Source: Nostoc sp. XA010
GTDB taxonomy: Bacteria > Cyanobacteriota > Cyanobacteriia > Cyanobacteriales > Nostocaceae
Assembly (NCBI RefSeq): GCF_020829625.1
Contig: NZ_JAIVFX010000040.1
Span: 1-43,204 of the forward strand
Reading direction: 5' to 3'
DNA: 43,204 bases
A program made the position numbers and the translations under genes. Position 1 is the first letter of the stretch; each line of letters opens with the position of its first letter. Under the pieces are notes generated by a model. The model ran no database searches. It was not told the origin of the DNA and saw only the letters and a list, made by a program, of their open reading frames with translations. Shown one piece after another: positions 24,547 to 33,508 of this stretch.

Positions 24547-27500
24547 ATGGTAGGGATAACTCAAGATTGGCGGTGTTGGTGTAGCAGTTTGGCGATGGGC
24601 AGCCTTTTGATTGCTTCTTCGCAAGAGCATGTTTTTGCTCAAATTACCCCGGATGGCACTTTGCCTAATAATTCCATCGTTACACCCGATGGCAGCACCC
24701 TCAATATTACTGGAGGAACGCAAGCAGGTGGCAACTTGTTCCACAGCTTTGGCGAATTTTCTGTGCCTACTGGTGGTGTTGCTTCTTTTAATAATGCTGT
24801 AAATATTCAAAATATTATCAGTCGAGTTACAGGTGGGTCAGCTTCTATTATTGACGGAATAATTCGTGCTAACGGCACAGCTAATTTGTTTTTGATAAAT
24901 CCTTCCGGGATTATTTTTGGACAGGGTGCGAGGCTAGATATTAAAGGTTCTTTTGTAGGGACTACAGCTAATGCTATTGGATTTGGCAGTCAAGGTTTTT
25001 TCAATGCTACTAATCCAAATACTCCTGAACTGCTAACAGTCAATCCTTCTGCCTTACTGTTTAATCAAATCAAAACCGCATCTATTCAAAATAACTCAAT
25101 TGCTCCGTCCGGTTTAAATCCAACTTCTGAATTTATAGCAACAGGTTTACGCGTACCAGATAGCAAGAGTCTGCTGTTGGTAGGCGGTGATATCAATATG
25201 GATGGTGGAGGATTGTTTGCTTTTGGCGGGCGAGTAGAGTTAGGTGGATTAGCAAGTGCAGGAACAATTGAATTAAATGGGGATGGTAATAATCTGAGCA
25301 TGAGTTTTCCCAATAGTGTAGAAAGAAGTAATGTTTCCCTCAATAATGGCGTTGTAGTAGATGTGACTGCTAGCGATGGTGGAAGTATCGCGGTTAATGC
25401 CCAGAACTTGGAGATGACAGGAAAAAGTCGACTGTCTACAGGCATAGCGACTGAGCTGGGTTCTGATAATAGTAAAGCGGGAAATGTTGAAGTTAATGCA
25501 ACTGGAGCAATTAGTCTTGATAATGGGAGCCAAATTACTAATGAGGTGGGACGAGAAGCAAACGGGCAGGCAGGCGATATCAATATCAGTGCTAAAACTT
25601 TACAAGTTAAAGGTGGAGGACTAGTGGCTACTGGTACATTTGGTGCGGGTAAGGGTGGAAATTTGACCGTTGATGCCCAAGATATCCAACTGATCGGTAC
25701 AACCAATGATGGTCTGTTTCCCAGTGCTTTATATGCTGTTACTGAAAACTCCACAGGGGATGCGGGTAATTTGACTATTAAAACTAATACCTTACTAGTG
25801 CGAGATGGGGCACAAGTGGTTACTGGTACGACTGGTGCGGGTAAGGGTGGAAATTTAACTGTTGATGCCCAAGATATACAACTCATTGGTAGTGCCGATC
25901 GTCGGTTTCCCAGTGGCTTGTTTGCTTCCACAGAACCAGGCTCAACAGGGGATGCGGGTGATTTGACTATTAAAACTAATACTTTGCTAATTGAAGATGG
26001 GGCACTGGTATTTAATGCTACATTTGGTGCGGGCAAGGGCGGAAATTTAACCGTTGATGCCCAAGATATACAACTCAATGGTAGTGCTGATCGTCGGTTT
26101 CCCACTAGCTTGTCTGCTCAGGCGGCAGGGCCAAATTCAACAGGGGATGCGGGTAATTTGACTATTAAAACTAATACTTTGCTAATTGAAGATGGGGCAC
26201 AGGTGAATGCTGCTACATTTGGTGCGGGCAAGGGAGGAAATTTAACCGTTGATGCCCAAGATATACAACTCATTGGTAGAAATGGTCAGACTGTCAGTGC
26301 CTTGTTTACTTCCGCAGAACCAAACTCAACAGGGAATGCGGGTAATTTGACTATTAAAACTAACACCTTACTAGTGCGAGATGGGGCACAAGTGGTTACT
26401 GGTACGAATGGTGCGGGTAAGGGTGGAAATTTAACTGTTGATGCCCAAGATATACAACTCATTGGTAGTGCCGATCGTCGGTTTTCCAGTGGCTTGTTTG
26501 CTTCCACAGATCCAAATTCAATAGGGGATGCTGGTGATTTGACTATTAAAACTAATACCTTGCTAGTGCGAGATGGGGCACTGGTAAGTACTGGTACAAG
26601 GGGTGGAGGCAAGGGAGGAAATTTAACCGTTGATGCCCAAGATGTGCAAATTATTGGCATAAGTGCTGATGGTAGCTTTCCCACTGGCTTGTTTGCTTCC
26701 ACAGATTTCAACTCAACAGGGGATGCGGGTGATTTGACTATTAAAACTAATACTCTGTTACTCAAAGATGAAGCGCAGGTAAGTGCTGGTACGAATGGTG
26801 CGGGTAAGGGAGGAAATTTAACCATTAAAACTAATACTCTGTTACTCAAAGATGGGGCGCAGGTAAGTGCTGGTACATTTGGTGAAGGCAAGGGAGGAAA
26901 TTTAAGTGTTGATGCTCAAGATGTGCAAATTATTGGCATAAGTGCTGATGGTAGCTTTCCCACTGCCTTGTTTGCTTCCACAGATTTCAACTCAACAGGG
27001 GATGCGGGTGATTTGACTATTAAAACTAATACTCTGCTACTAAAAGATGGGGCGCAGGTAAGTGCTGGTACAAGGGGTGGAGGCAAGGGAGGAAATTTAA
27101 GTGTTGATGCCCAAGATGTGCAAATTATTGGCATAAGTGCTGATGGTAGCTTTGGCAGTGGCTTGTCTGGTTCTGCGGAAGCAGACTCAACAGGGGATGC
27201 AGGTGATTTGACTATTAAAACTAACACCTTGTTAGTACGAGATGGAGCTGCAATAACTGTGCAGAGTTTGGGAACAGGAATCGCAGGTATCATGACATTA
27301 AATTCTCCCTCCATCCGTTTAGATAACAACGCCTTACTCAGCGCTAATACACGCAGCGCTAAAGTTGACCCGAATAGGGAGCAAGCAACAATTAACATTA
27401 GCTCAGAAAATTTAATCATGAGTCGCAATAGCAACATCATAACTAACGCTACGGGCAAAGACGTTATTGGCGGCAACATCAACATTAACACCGATTTCCT

Positions 27501-28098
27501 TATTGCTTCTGGAAACAGCGACATCAGGGCCGATTCTGCTAACTTCCGTGGCGGAAATGTGCAAATCAATGCCCAAGGTGGTATTTTTGGTATACAATTC
27601 CGAGATATCGAATCTGATAGCACAAGTGATATTACTGCCACGGGAGCCAGTTCTGATCTAAGTGGTTCTGTCGAACTGAGTACACCTGGTATCGACCCCA
27701 ACAGTGGCTTAATTGAATTGCCAACAGTACCAGTTGACACCCAACTAGCTCAAGGCTGCTATAGTCCAGGTTACGCCCAAAACCGATTTGTGATTACCGG
27801 ACGCGGCGGTTTACCACCCAGTCCCAAAGACATTCTCACGCCAGATGCAACCCAGATAGATTGGGTGCCTTTTAAACTCAGCAACAACAACCGTTCCCTA
27901 CCACCTATTACTAATAAACCAACAACCTCCACTCCCAAACGCATTGTTGAAGCCACAGGTGCAGTGCTAAACGCCAAAGGACAAATAGTCCTCAGTGCTA
28001 ATTCATCCACCGCTACTCCTCATACTCCCAGACAGAACCCAATTCAATGTCAAAGCAATTCAAAATTCAAAATTATTAATTCAAAATTGCACTTCTAG
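24547..28098 (+). CDS. Two-partner-secretion exoprotein (TpsA, filamentous haemagglutinin-like)
   Basis: About 1183 residues; the ATG at 24547 or the in-frame GTG at 24538 could start it. After a signal sequence ending near HVFAQ, the TPS secretion domain (about 35-270) shows TPDGTLPNNSIVTPDG, AGGNLFHSFGEFSVPTGG, ANLFLINPSGIIFGQGA (the NPxGI motif) and FGGRVELGGLA. The body is a long beta-helix: nine tandem units of about 64 residues (about 25600-27250). The last part (about 920-1186) is less repetitive and includes a single Cys-containing GCYSPGYAQNRFVITGRGG found at the end of many cyanobacterial members. The C-terminal SKFKIINSKLHF is encoded by an AT-rich simple repeat and is probably not under selection. 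The protein should cross the outer membrane through the TpsB at 28210. Adhesion or contact function is typical of the family; no toxin domain is visible. Confidence 0.9.
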   Translation: MVGITQDWRCWCSSLAMGSLLIASSQEHVFAQITPDGTLPNNSIVTPDGSTLNITGGTQAGGNLFHSFGEFSVPTGGVASFNNAVNIQNIISRVTGGSASIIDGIIRANGTANLFLINPSGIIFGQGARLDIKGSFVGTTANAIGFGSQGFFNATNPNTPELLTVNPSALLFNQIKTASIQNNSIAPSGLNPTSEFIATGLRVPDSKSLLLVGGDINMDGGGLFAFGGRVELGGLASAGTIELNGDGNNLSMSFPNSVERSNVSLNNGVVVDVTASDGGSIAVNAQNLEMTGKSRLSTGIATELGSDNSKAGNVEVNATGAISLDNGSQITNEVGREANGQAGDINISAKTLQVKGGGLVATGTFGAGKGGNLTVDAQDIQLIGTTNDGLFPSALYAVTENSTGDAGNLTIKTNTLLVRDGAQVVTGTTGAGKGGNLTVDAQDIQLIGSADRRFPSGLFASTEPGSTGDAGDLTIKTNTLLIEDGALVFNATFGAGKGGNLTVDAQDIQLNGSADRRFPTSLSAQAAGPNSTGDAGNLTIKTNTLLIEDGAQVNAATFGAGKGGNLTVDAQDIQLIGRNGQTVSALFTSAEPNSTGNAGNLTIKTNTLLVRDGAQVVTGTNGAGKGGNLTVDAQDIQLIGSADRRFSSGLFASTDPNSIGDAGDLTIKTNTLLVRDGALVSTGTRGGGKGGNLTVDAQDVQIIGISADGSFPTGLFASTDFNSTGDAGDLTIKTNTLLLKDEAQVSAGTNGAGKGGNLTIKTNTLLLKDGAQVSAGTFGEGKGGNLSVDAQDVQIIGISADGSFPTALFASTDFNSTGDAGDLTIKTNTLLLKDGAQVSAGTRGGGKGGNLSVDAQDVQIIGISADGSFGSGLSGSAEADSTGDAGDLTIKTNTLLVRDGAAITVQSLGTGIAGIMTLNSPSIRLDNNALLSANTRSAKVDPNREQATINISSENLIMSRNSNIITNATGKDVIGGNININTDFLIASGNSDIRADSANFRGGNVQINAQGGIFGIQFRDIESDSTSDITATGASSDLSGSVELSTPGIDPNSGLIELPTVPVDTQLAQGCYSPGYAQNRFVITGRGGLPPSPKDILTPDATQIDWVPFKLSNNNRSLPPITNKPTTSTPKRIVEATGAVLNAKGQIVLSANSSTATPHTPRQNPIQCQSNSKFKIINSKLHF
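25600..27250 (+). repeat. Nine tandem ~190-195-nt coding repeats in tpsA
   Basis: The unit core reads GAGKGGNLTVDAQDIQ then about 25 variable residues, then TGDAGDLTIKTNTLL and a short DGAQVxxGT link. Cores begin near 25641, 25836, 26029, 26222, 26413, 26602, 26797, 26881 and 27076. The unit at 26797 is shortened to about 84 nt, its middle being lost between GGNLT and TIKTNTLL. Very high nucleotide identity between neighbours suggests recent expansion and contraction. Confidence 0.85.
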
Positions 28099-28167
28099 TT
28101 TGCTCTAAACCCTTACAGGTGATTGTAGAGCACTATTTTTTAAATCAGTGGGGGCTTTTTATTTATT

Positions 28168-28204
28168 CTTAATTTTGAATTTTGAATTTTGAATTTTGAA
28201 TTTC
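28168..28204. repeat. Short heptamer tandem repeat (TTTTGAA)
   Basis: About five copies of the heptamer TTTTGAA lie between tpsA and tpsB. The complementary form (AATTCAAAATTCAAAATT) occurs at 28056-28088 inside the tpsA 3' end, so the two can fold into a long hairpin. Such heptamer arrays are common in Nostocales. Confidence 0.75.
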
Positions 28205-28209
28205 ATTAA

Positions 28210-30051
28210 ATGGTTATGGTAGCTAAAATTACTCCAACTTTTGCAGCATCCTGCTTGCTTATATTACTTAGTAGCCTGGCAACTACACCTGGTAAGGCGC
28301 AGACAGTCAATCGCGTACAACTACTTCAAAACAATTCTCCCTCGCTCCCACAACTCCCACCACCGCAGGATGTCCAACCACTTTCGCCCAGAACACCAAC
28401 AACACCCTCTCCACCACCGCAACTACCCCCTCCATTCGAACTATTTCAACCTGATCAACTAGTTCCCATACCAGATGAACCACTCCCTGAAACATCACAA
28501 ACCTTTACCGTTAAACAATTTGAAGTTATTGGCAGTACAGTATTCAGCCAAAAAAAATTTAATCAAATACTAGAATGCAGTCAAAAAAATCTGACATACA
28601 GGTTGAGGCAGAAAACCGAGTGTTTTACAAATCGACCAATTACATTTACAGACTTATTAGAAATTCGCTCTAAAATTACTGAACTTTATATTCAAGAGGG
28701 GTACGTTACTTCTGGAGCTTATATTACTGAACAAACTCTTACTGATGGCGTTGTTCAAATCCAAGTAATTGAAGGTAAATTAGAGGATATCCAGATAACT
28801 GGAACTAGGCGACTCAACCCAAATTATATCCGCAGCCGTATAGCTTTAGCGGCATCCACTCCTTTAAATCAAAAACGCCTATTAGAATCCCTGCAACTAT
28901 TGCAACTCAATCCTTTAATTCAAAACTTATCTGCTGAATTATCTGCTGGCTCACGTCCTGGCTCTAATTTGTTGGCTATCAAAGTAACAGAGGCAGATAC
29001 ATTTAATGTAGAAACAGTATTTGACAATGGTCGTTCCCCTAGTGTTGGTAGCTTCCGACGGCAACTGCAAGTTAACGAAGCCAACTTACTAGGATTTGGA
29101 GATAGTATCTCGTTAGCATACAGTAATACTGACGGTAGTAATACCATAGATGCCAGCTACAGTTTGCCTCTCAATCCCCGCAATGGCACTCTCACCTTCA
29201 GCTATGGCAATACATCAGCCGATATTATTGAACGTCCTTTTAATGCACTAGATATTGAATCAGCTTCCCAATATTACGAACTCACATTGCGCCAGCCGCT
29301 AGTGCAAACTCCCAATCAAGAATTCGCTCTAGGAGTCACGGCTTCTCGCAGAGAGACTGATATTTCCTCCTCTGTGTTTGAACAGGAGGATGCTCCCCTT
29401 TCTCTACTTTCACCGGGGGCTGATGCAGAAGGAAACACTCGTGTTTCTGCGTTGCGATTTTTTCAAGAATGGACTCTTCGTAATAGCCAAGAAGTAATTG
29501 CGGCTCGTTCTCAATTTAGTCTGGGAATTGGTGTATTTAATGCCACAATCAACAATACCGAACCTGACAGCCGCTTTTTCGCTTGGCGAGGACAAGCACA
29601 ATGGGTACGTCTGTTAGCTCCTGATACTTTGTTGTTAATTCGTGGCGATGTACAACTAGCTTCTACAACACTTTTAGCTTCAGAACAATTTGGTCTAGGT
29701 GGTATAAGTAGTGTACGGGGCTATCGTCAAGATTTACTGCTAGCAAATAATGGCGCTCTTGCTTCTGTTGAGTTACGACTACCAATTGTGCGTATACCAC
29801 AATGGGATGGAGTTATGCAAGTTACCCCGTTTGTTGACGTTGGCACTGCTTGGAATAATTCGTCGAGTATAGATGAAAATAATACTAACACTAACACTCT
29901 AGCTTCTGTTGGTTTGGGTTTGCGTTGGTTACAGGGCAATAACTTTACTGCTGGTATTGAGTGGGGTATTCCTTTAGTTTCTGTTGATACTCAAGGTAAT
30001 ACATTGCAAGAGAATGGGCTGTATTTTTTTGTACAATATAATCCGTTTTAA
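28210..30051 (+). CDS. Two-partner-secretion outer-membrane transporter (TpsB, FhaC/ShlB type)
   Basis: 613 residues. A signal peptide ends near GKAQ (about 34), followed by a Pro-rich linker (about 45-95). Two POTRA domains come next (about 95-260, TFTVKQFEVIGSTVFS, GVVQIQVIEGKLEDIQITG). The 16-strand barrel (about 265-613) carries VRGYRQD, the loop L6 motif of FhaC-type transporters, near residue 505, and ends in a terminal aromatic (QYNPF). POTRA2 shows GYVTSGAYITEQTLTDG typical of ShlB. It should recognise the TPS domain of the upstream TpsA and move it across the outer membrane. It lies 111 bp after tpsA and is complete. Confidence 0.92.
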   Translation: MVMVAKITPTFAASCLLILLSSLATTPGKAQTVNRVQLLQNNSPSLPQLPPPQDVQPLSPRTPTTPSPPPQLPPPFELFQPDQLVPIPDEPLPETSQTFTVKQFEVIGSTVFSQKKFNQILECSQKNLTYRLRQKTECFTNRPITFTDLLEIRSKITELYIQEGYVTSGAYITEQTLTDGVVQIQVIEGKLEDIQITGTRRLNPNYIRSRIALAASTPLNQKRLLESLQLLQLNPLIQNLSAELSAGSRPGSNLLAIKVTEADTFNVETVFDNGRSPSVGSFRRQLQVNEANLLGFGDSISLAYSNTDGSNTIDASYSLPLNPRNGTLTFSYGNTSADIIERPFNALDIESASQYYELTLRQPLVQTPNQEFALGVTASRRETDISSSVFEQEDAPLSLLSPGADAEGNTRVSALRFFQEWTLRNSQEVIAARSQFSLGIGVFNATINNTEPDSRFFAWRGQAQWVRLLAPDTLLLIRGDVQLASTTLLASEQFGLGGISSVRGYRQDLLLANNGALASVELRLPIVRIPQWDGVMQVTPFVDVGTAWNNSSSIDENNTNTNTLASVGLGLRWLQGNNFTAGIEWGIPLVSVDTQGNTLQENGLYFFVQYNPF

Positions 30052-30128
30052 ACTTACACAAAGGAGCTAATACTAATTTGCAATTCGCAATGGGCTTTAG
30101 TACTACATGATGTTTATAATTAATTCTC

Positions 30129-32831
30129 ATGAACAAATACAAAATAAATTTTGTAAGTTATATGAAGTTTTTTAAATACTTGCTATTATCATTGTTGACT
30201 ATATTTTTCTGTGTATTTTCATCTGTTATTTTCGATTCTTCTATTTTTTTAACAGCAGCCTTTGCCAAATCTAAAGTTTTATACTTTCCTGCTGTAGGAA
30301 CAAAACCTGCTTTCAACCAAACCCAAATTTTTAGTTTGATGCAGCAAAGTCAAGCACTTTATGAAAGGGGAGTGTTTACAGAAGCAGTACAAGTTCTAAA
30401 AAAAGCAGCAGACGAATTTAAAGCTACTAATAATGTATTGAATGAAGCTATAGCTTTGACTAACCTTTCCTTAGCGTATCAGCAGTTAGGACAATGGCAG
30501 CAAGCGAATGAAGTCATTTCACAAACTATTAAATTATTACAAAGTCTAGAAGATTCAGATTCTTCACAAGAGCGATCGCAAGTCTTTGCCCAAGCTTTAG
30601 ATGTTCGAGGTGGGCTGGAGTTAGCACAAGGACAAACTGAAGTAGCCCTAAGTACTTGGCAATCAGCAGCTAAAATTTATCAGGATTTAGATGATATATC
30701 AGCGTTAATTCGCAATCACATTAATCAAGCTCAAGCAATGCAAGCTTTTGGGAATTATCTCCAAGCAGATCACACTTTAACCTCACTACGAGAGAATCTG
30801 CAAAAACAAGCAGATTCTCCTGTTAAAGCTAGAGGATTGTATAGTTTGGGGAATGTATTGCGAAGTTTGGGCTATTTAAGTGATTCGCACAAAATCCTAG
30901 AAGAAAGTTATTCTATGGCTGTCCAAGTGGGAAGTGCGATCGATCAAAGTAATACTTTACTTAGTTTAGGTAATACAGCCCGTGCTCAAATCTACGCTCA
31001 ACTGAGTTTAGGGAACTCAGGCAGTGCGAAGGATTATGCTCAAACGGCAATCCAATACTATCAACAAGCAGTGCAGATTGGAGTTGCAATACCCACTGTG
31101 CGGCTCCAGGCTCAACTGAATTTATTAAGACTATTGGTAGAGCAAGAGGAAGTTAGTACAGCAAAAGCTTTATTGCCGCAAATTCAGTCTCAGATAGACA
31201 ATTTGCCTCCAAGTCGCACGGCTGTTAACTACCGGATAAATTTTGCCCAAAGTTTGAGCAAAATGAGACAAAACTCAGTTGAGCCAAAAAATGTTGCTAA
31301 AATGCTAGCGCAAGCTGTACAAATGGCTAAGAGCTTAAAAGATCAACGAACCGAATCTTATGCTCTTGGTATTCTTGGCGAACTGTACGAACAAACTGGA
31401 CAGTTATCTGATGCCAAAAGTCTTACACAGCAAGCCTTGGTAGAAGCTGAGTCCATTGATGCCCAAGACATTGCTTATCAATGGCATTGGCAGATGGGAC
31501 GGATACTGCAAAAGCAATCCAATATCCCGGCAGCAACAGATGCTTATAGTCGAGCTTACAACGCTCTCAAATCCCTTCGTAACGATTTAGTTGCAATTAA
31601 TCCTGACGTACAATTTTCTTTCCGCGAAAGTATAGAACCTGTATATCGACAGTACGTTGATTTACTGTTGCAACTTCAAGAAAATCCAATTCAAAAGCCA
31701 GATAATCTCGTTCAAGCTCGTCAGGTAATTGAATCTCTCCAATTAGCAGAATTAGATAACTTTTTTCGTTCACCCTGTTTGGTACCAAGAATTGACCTTG
31801 ATCAATTAGTGGAAAAAGAAATATCCACAGCTGTTATCTATCCAATTATTTTAGATAACCGACTAGAAATTATTACTCGCTTACCAGGGCAAGATACAAT
31901 CTACCGTAAAACAACTAAAGTCCCTAAAGATGTATTAGAAAAAGCTGTAGAACAACTACAGAAAGATTTACCCGTTGCTAGCCGAGAGCCTGATGTTAAG
32001 CAGATATCAAAACAGTTATATGACTGGTTAATTAAACCTATTGAATCAGATTTTGCAAACAAAGGTATAACTTCCCTAGTGTTTGTGCTGGATGGTTCTT
32101 TGCGGAATATCCCAATGACGATTCTTTATGATCAACAACAGCAGAAATATCTGATAGAAAAGTATGCTATCTCTTTGATGCCTGGACTACAACTCCTTGC
32201 TCCTAAATCTTTAAATAACGTGCAGCTAAACGTTTTAATTGCTGGGGTTGAGCAAGAACGCTTGATTGAAGGTAAATCTTTTTCGGAACTTTCAAATGTT
32301 ACACAGGAATTAAAACAAATTCAATCTTCAGTTAAATCAAGCAAACAACTCTTAAATCAAGAGTTCACTAAAACTAATCTGCAAAACAAAGTTCAATCTA
32401 CTCCTTTTTCAGTAGTACACTTGGCTACTCATGGGCAATTTAGCTCAGATATTGAACAAACCTATATTCTTACCTGGGATAGCCTACTAAAGGTTAGGGA
32501 ATTAGATAGTTTACTTCGAGCCAGAGGTGAAAGCCGACCAGAAACAATTGAATTACTCGTTCTTAGTGCCTGTAAAACTGCCACAGGAGATAAACGAGCT
32601 GCTTTAGGATTAGCTGGAGTGGCTGTACGAGCAGGCGCACGTAGTACATTAGCTACTTTGTGGACAGTAGATGATGAGTCTACTAGCGACTTTATGGGTG
32701 AATTATATCGACAGTTAGATGCCGGGGTAACTAAGTCCCAAGCATTACAACGCGCTCAACTTGCAATTCTAGCGAAAGAAAATCGTCCATATTTTTGGGC
32801 ACCTTATGTTCTTCTAGGTAATTGGTTGTAA
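30129..32831 (+). CDS. Exported TPR-CHAT protein
   Basis: 900 residues. It starts with a strongly hydrophobic signal segment (about 12-45; a later ATG at 30162 would also work). Tetratricopeptide repeats occupy about 60-470 (for example ALYERGVFTEAVQVLKKAADE, SYALGILGELYEQTGQLSDA). The C-terminal CHAT domain is about 560-900, with His768 (VHLATHGQF) and Cys815 (LVLSACKTATGD) as an intact catalytic pair and the WTVDDESTSDFM motif near 850. It ends with APYVLLGNWL, typical of cyanobacterial TPR-CHAT proteins. CHAT domains are caspase-like cysteine proteases in the characterised cases. The signal segment suggests it acts outside the cytoplasm, near the secretion system encoded upstream, so processing of TpsA is conceivable. 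It follows tpsB by about 77 bp. Confidence 0.9.
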   Translation: MNKYKINFVSYMKFFKYLLLSLLTIFFCVFSSVIFDSSIFLTAAFAKSKVLYFPAVGTKPAFNQTQIFSLMQQSQALYERGVFTEAVQVLKKAADEFKATNNVLNEAIALTNLSLAYQQLGQWQQANEVISQTIKLLQSLEDSDSSQERSQVFAQALDVRGGLELAQGQTEVALSTWQSAAKIYQDLDDISALIRNHINQAQAMQAFGNYLQADHTLTSLRENLQKQADSPVKARGLYSLGNVLRSLGYLSDSHKILEESYSMAVQVGSAIDQSNTLLSLGNTARAQIYAQLSLGNSGSAKDYAQTAIQYYQQAVQIGVAIPTVRLQAQLNLLRLLVEQEEVSTAKALLPQIQSQIDNLPPSRTAVNYRINFAQSLSKMRQNSVEPKNVAKMLAQAVQMAKSLKDQRTESYALGILGELYEQTGQLSDAKSLTQQALVEAESIDAQDIAYQWHWQMGRILQKQSNIPAATDAYSRAYNALKSLRNDLVAINPDVQFSFRESIEPVYRQYVDLLLQLQENPIQKPDNLVQARQVIESLQLAELDNFFRSPCLVPRIDLDQLVEKEISTAVIYPIILDNRLEIITRLPGQDTIYRKTTKVPKDVLEKAVEQLQKDLPVASREPDVKQISKQLYDWLIKPIESDFANKGITSLVFVLDGSLRNIPMTILYDQQQQKYLIEKYAISLMPGLQLLAPKSLNNVQLNVLIAGVEQERLIEGKSFSELSNVTQELKQIQSSVKSSKQLLNQEFTKTNLQNKVQSTPFSVVHLATHGQFSSDIEQTYILTWDSLLKVRELDSLLRARGESRPETIELLVLSACKTATGDKRAALGLAGVAVRAGARSTLATLWTVDDESTSDFMGELYRQLDAGVTKSQALQRAQLAILAKENRPYFWAPYVLLGNWL

Positions 32832-33508
32832 TTATTTAACAATAAACAATGTAGAGTTTAAGAGGGTGTTTGAAAAGTCCTCCAACGTGTGTTTCACTAC
32901 CCTGTCCACCGAAAAACTGCTACGAGAGAATCGGAGTTTTCAGATCACACTTGGCGGTCGATGTCTTGGTTGTCGCTCTGATTGCCCATATCCTTAATAG
33001 AGACAGTGTAAATTATCCGTCTTTCCAGTCCCCTGCTGACTAGCGGTAAGCGAAGCCATGCCGTCAGGCTTATCGCCTATTCTTTTCCGATTTCCCATAC
33101 TGCATTTATTATCTTTTTTGTCAATGCGTAAGTTTTGACTGGAAACAGCAATTGACCTGCGATGCCTGCGGCGGGCGTAGCCATCACTAGCTCTTCTCCC
33201 AAAGAAAATGCCCAAGAATGCCTGCGATTTATGAGCGTGACACTGAAGAATCACGCCAGCACTATGAACAGACCCAGGCGCTCAAAGCTGCGATAAAGGT
33301 CAATACTGCTCGGTTAACCATTTTTAACTCGGCATTGGGTTTGGGGAAAAGGTTAAAGGTTTTTTCTTTCCCCTTCCCCTTTTCCCCTTAACCGACAAGT
33401 ATTGAGATAAAGGTTTTACTGCACCCATGTCAGAGTCTGGAAAATGGTTGAGTAAAGCAACCGCCACTTGGTTAAAGAAAAGGATGCGTCCTTCATGAAT
33501 TAAAAGGC
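32832..33508. other. Gene-free stretch of degenerate fragments
   Basis: No intact gene. About 32861-32885 (AGAGGGTGTTTGAAAAGTCC) is a lone end of the palindromic family seen at 17572-17733. A frame at about 33211-33469 (MPAIYERDTEESRQHYEQTQ, ALKAAIKV) can be joined across the MITE B at 33301-33404 to VLLHPCQSLENG and a stop, so a small gene was probably broken by the MITE. I do not recognise it. The rest is mixed remnants. Confidence 0.45.
33301..33404. mobile_element. MITE B copy, 104 bp
   Basis: Ends CAATACTGCTCGGTTAA and the complement of TTAACCGACAAGTATTG are inverted repeats, with the same C/G-rich centre as the copy at 19281-19405. The flanks show a 9-bp duplication GATAAAGGT, 10 bp with one mismatch (CGATAAAGGT left, AGATAAAGGT right). 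Confidence 0.8.

Noticed and set aside
25086..27740. Long minus-strand ORFs rich in Pro/Ser/Leu opposite tpsA
   Set aside because: They are antisense shadows of the tandem coding repeats; no ribosome sites, no domain, and their repeats simply mirror the TpsA units.
24547..28098. Contact-dependent toxin (CdiA-like) with immunity gene
   Set aside because: No C-terminal toxin domain or VENN-type boundary, and the next gene is the TpsB transporter, not a small immunity gene.
28056..28205. Heptamer repeats as a possible CRISPR or origin
   Set aside because: Seven-base tandem repeats without spacers; a common simple repeat type in Nostocales.
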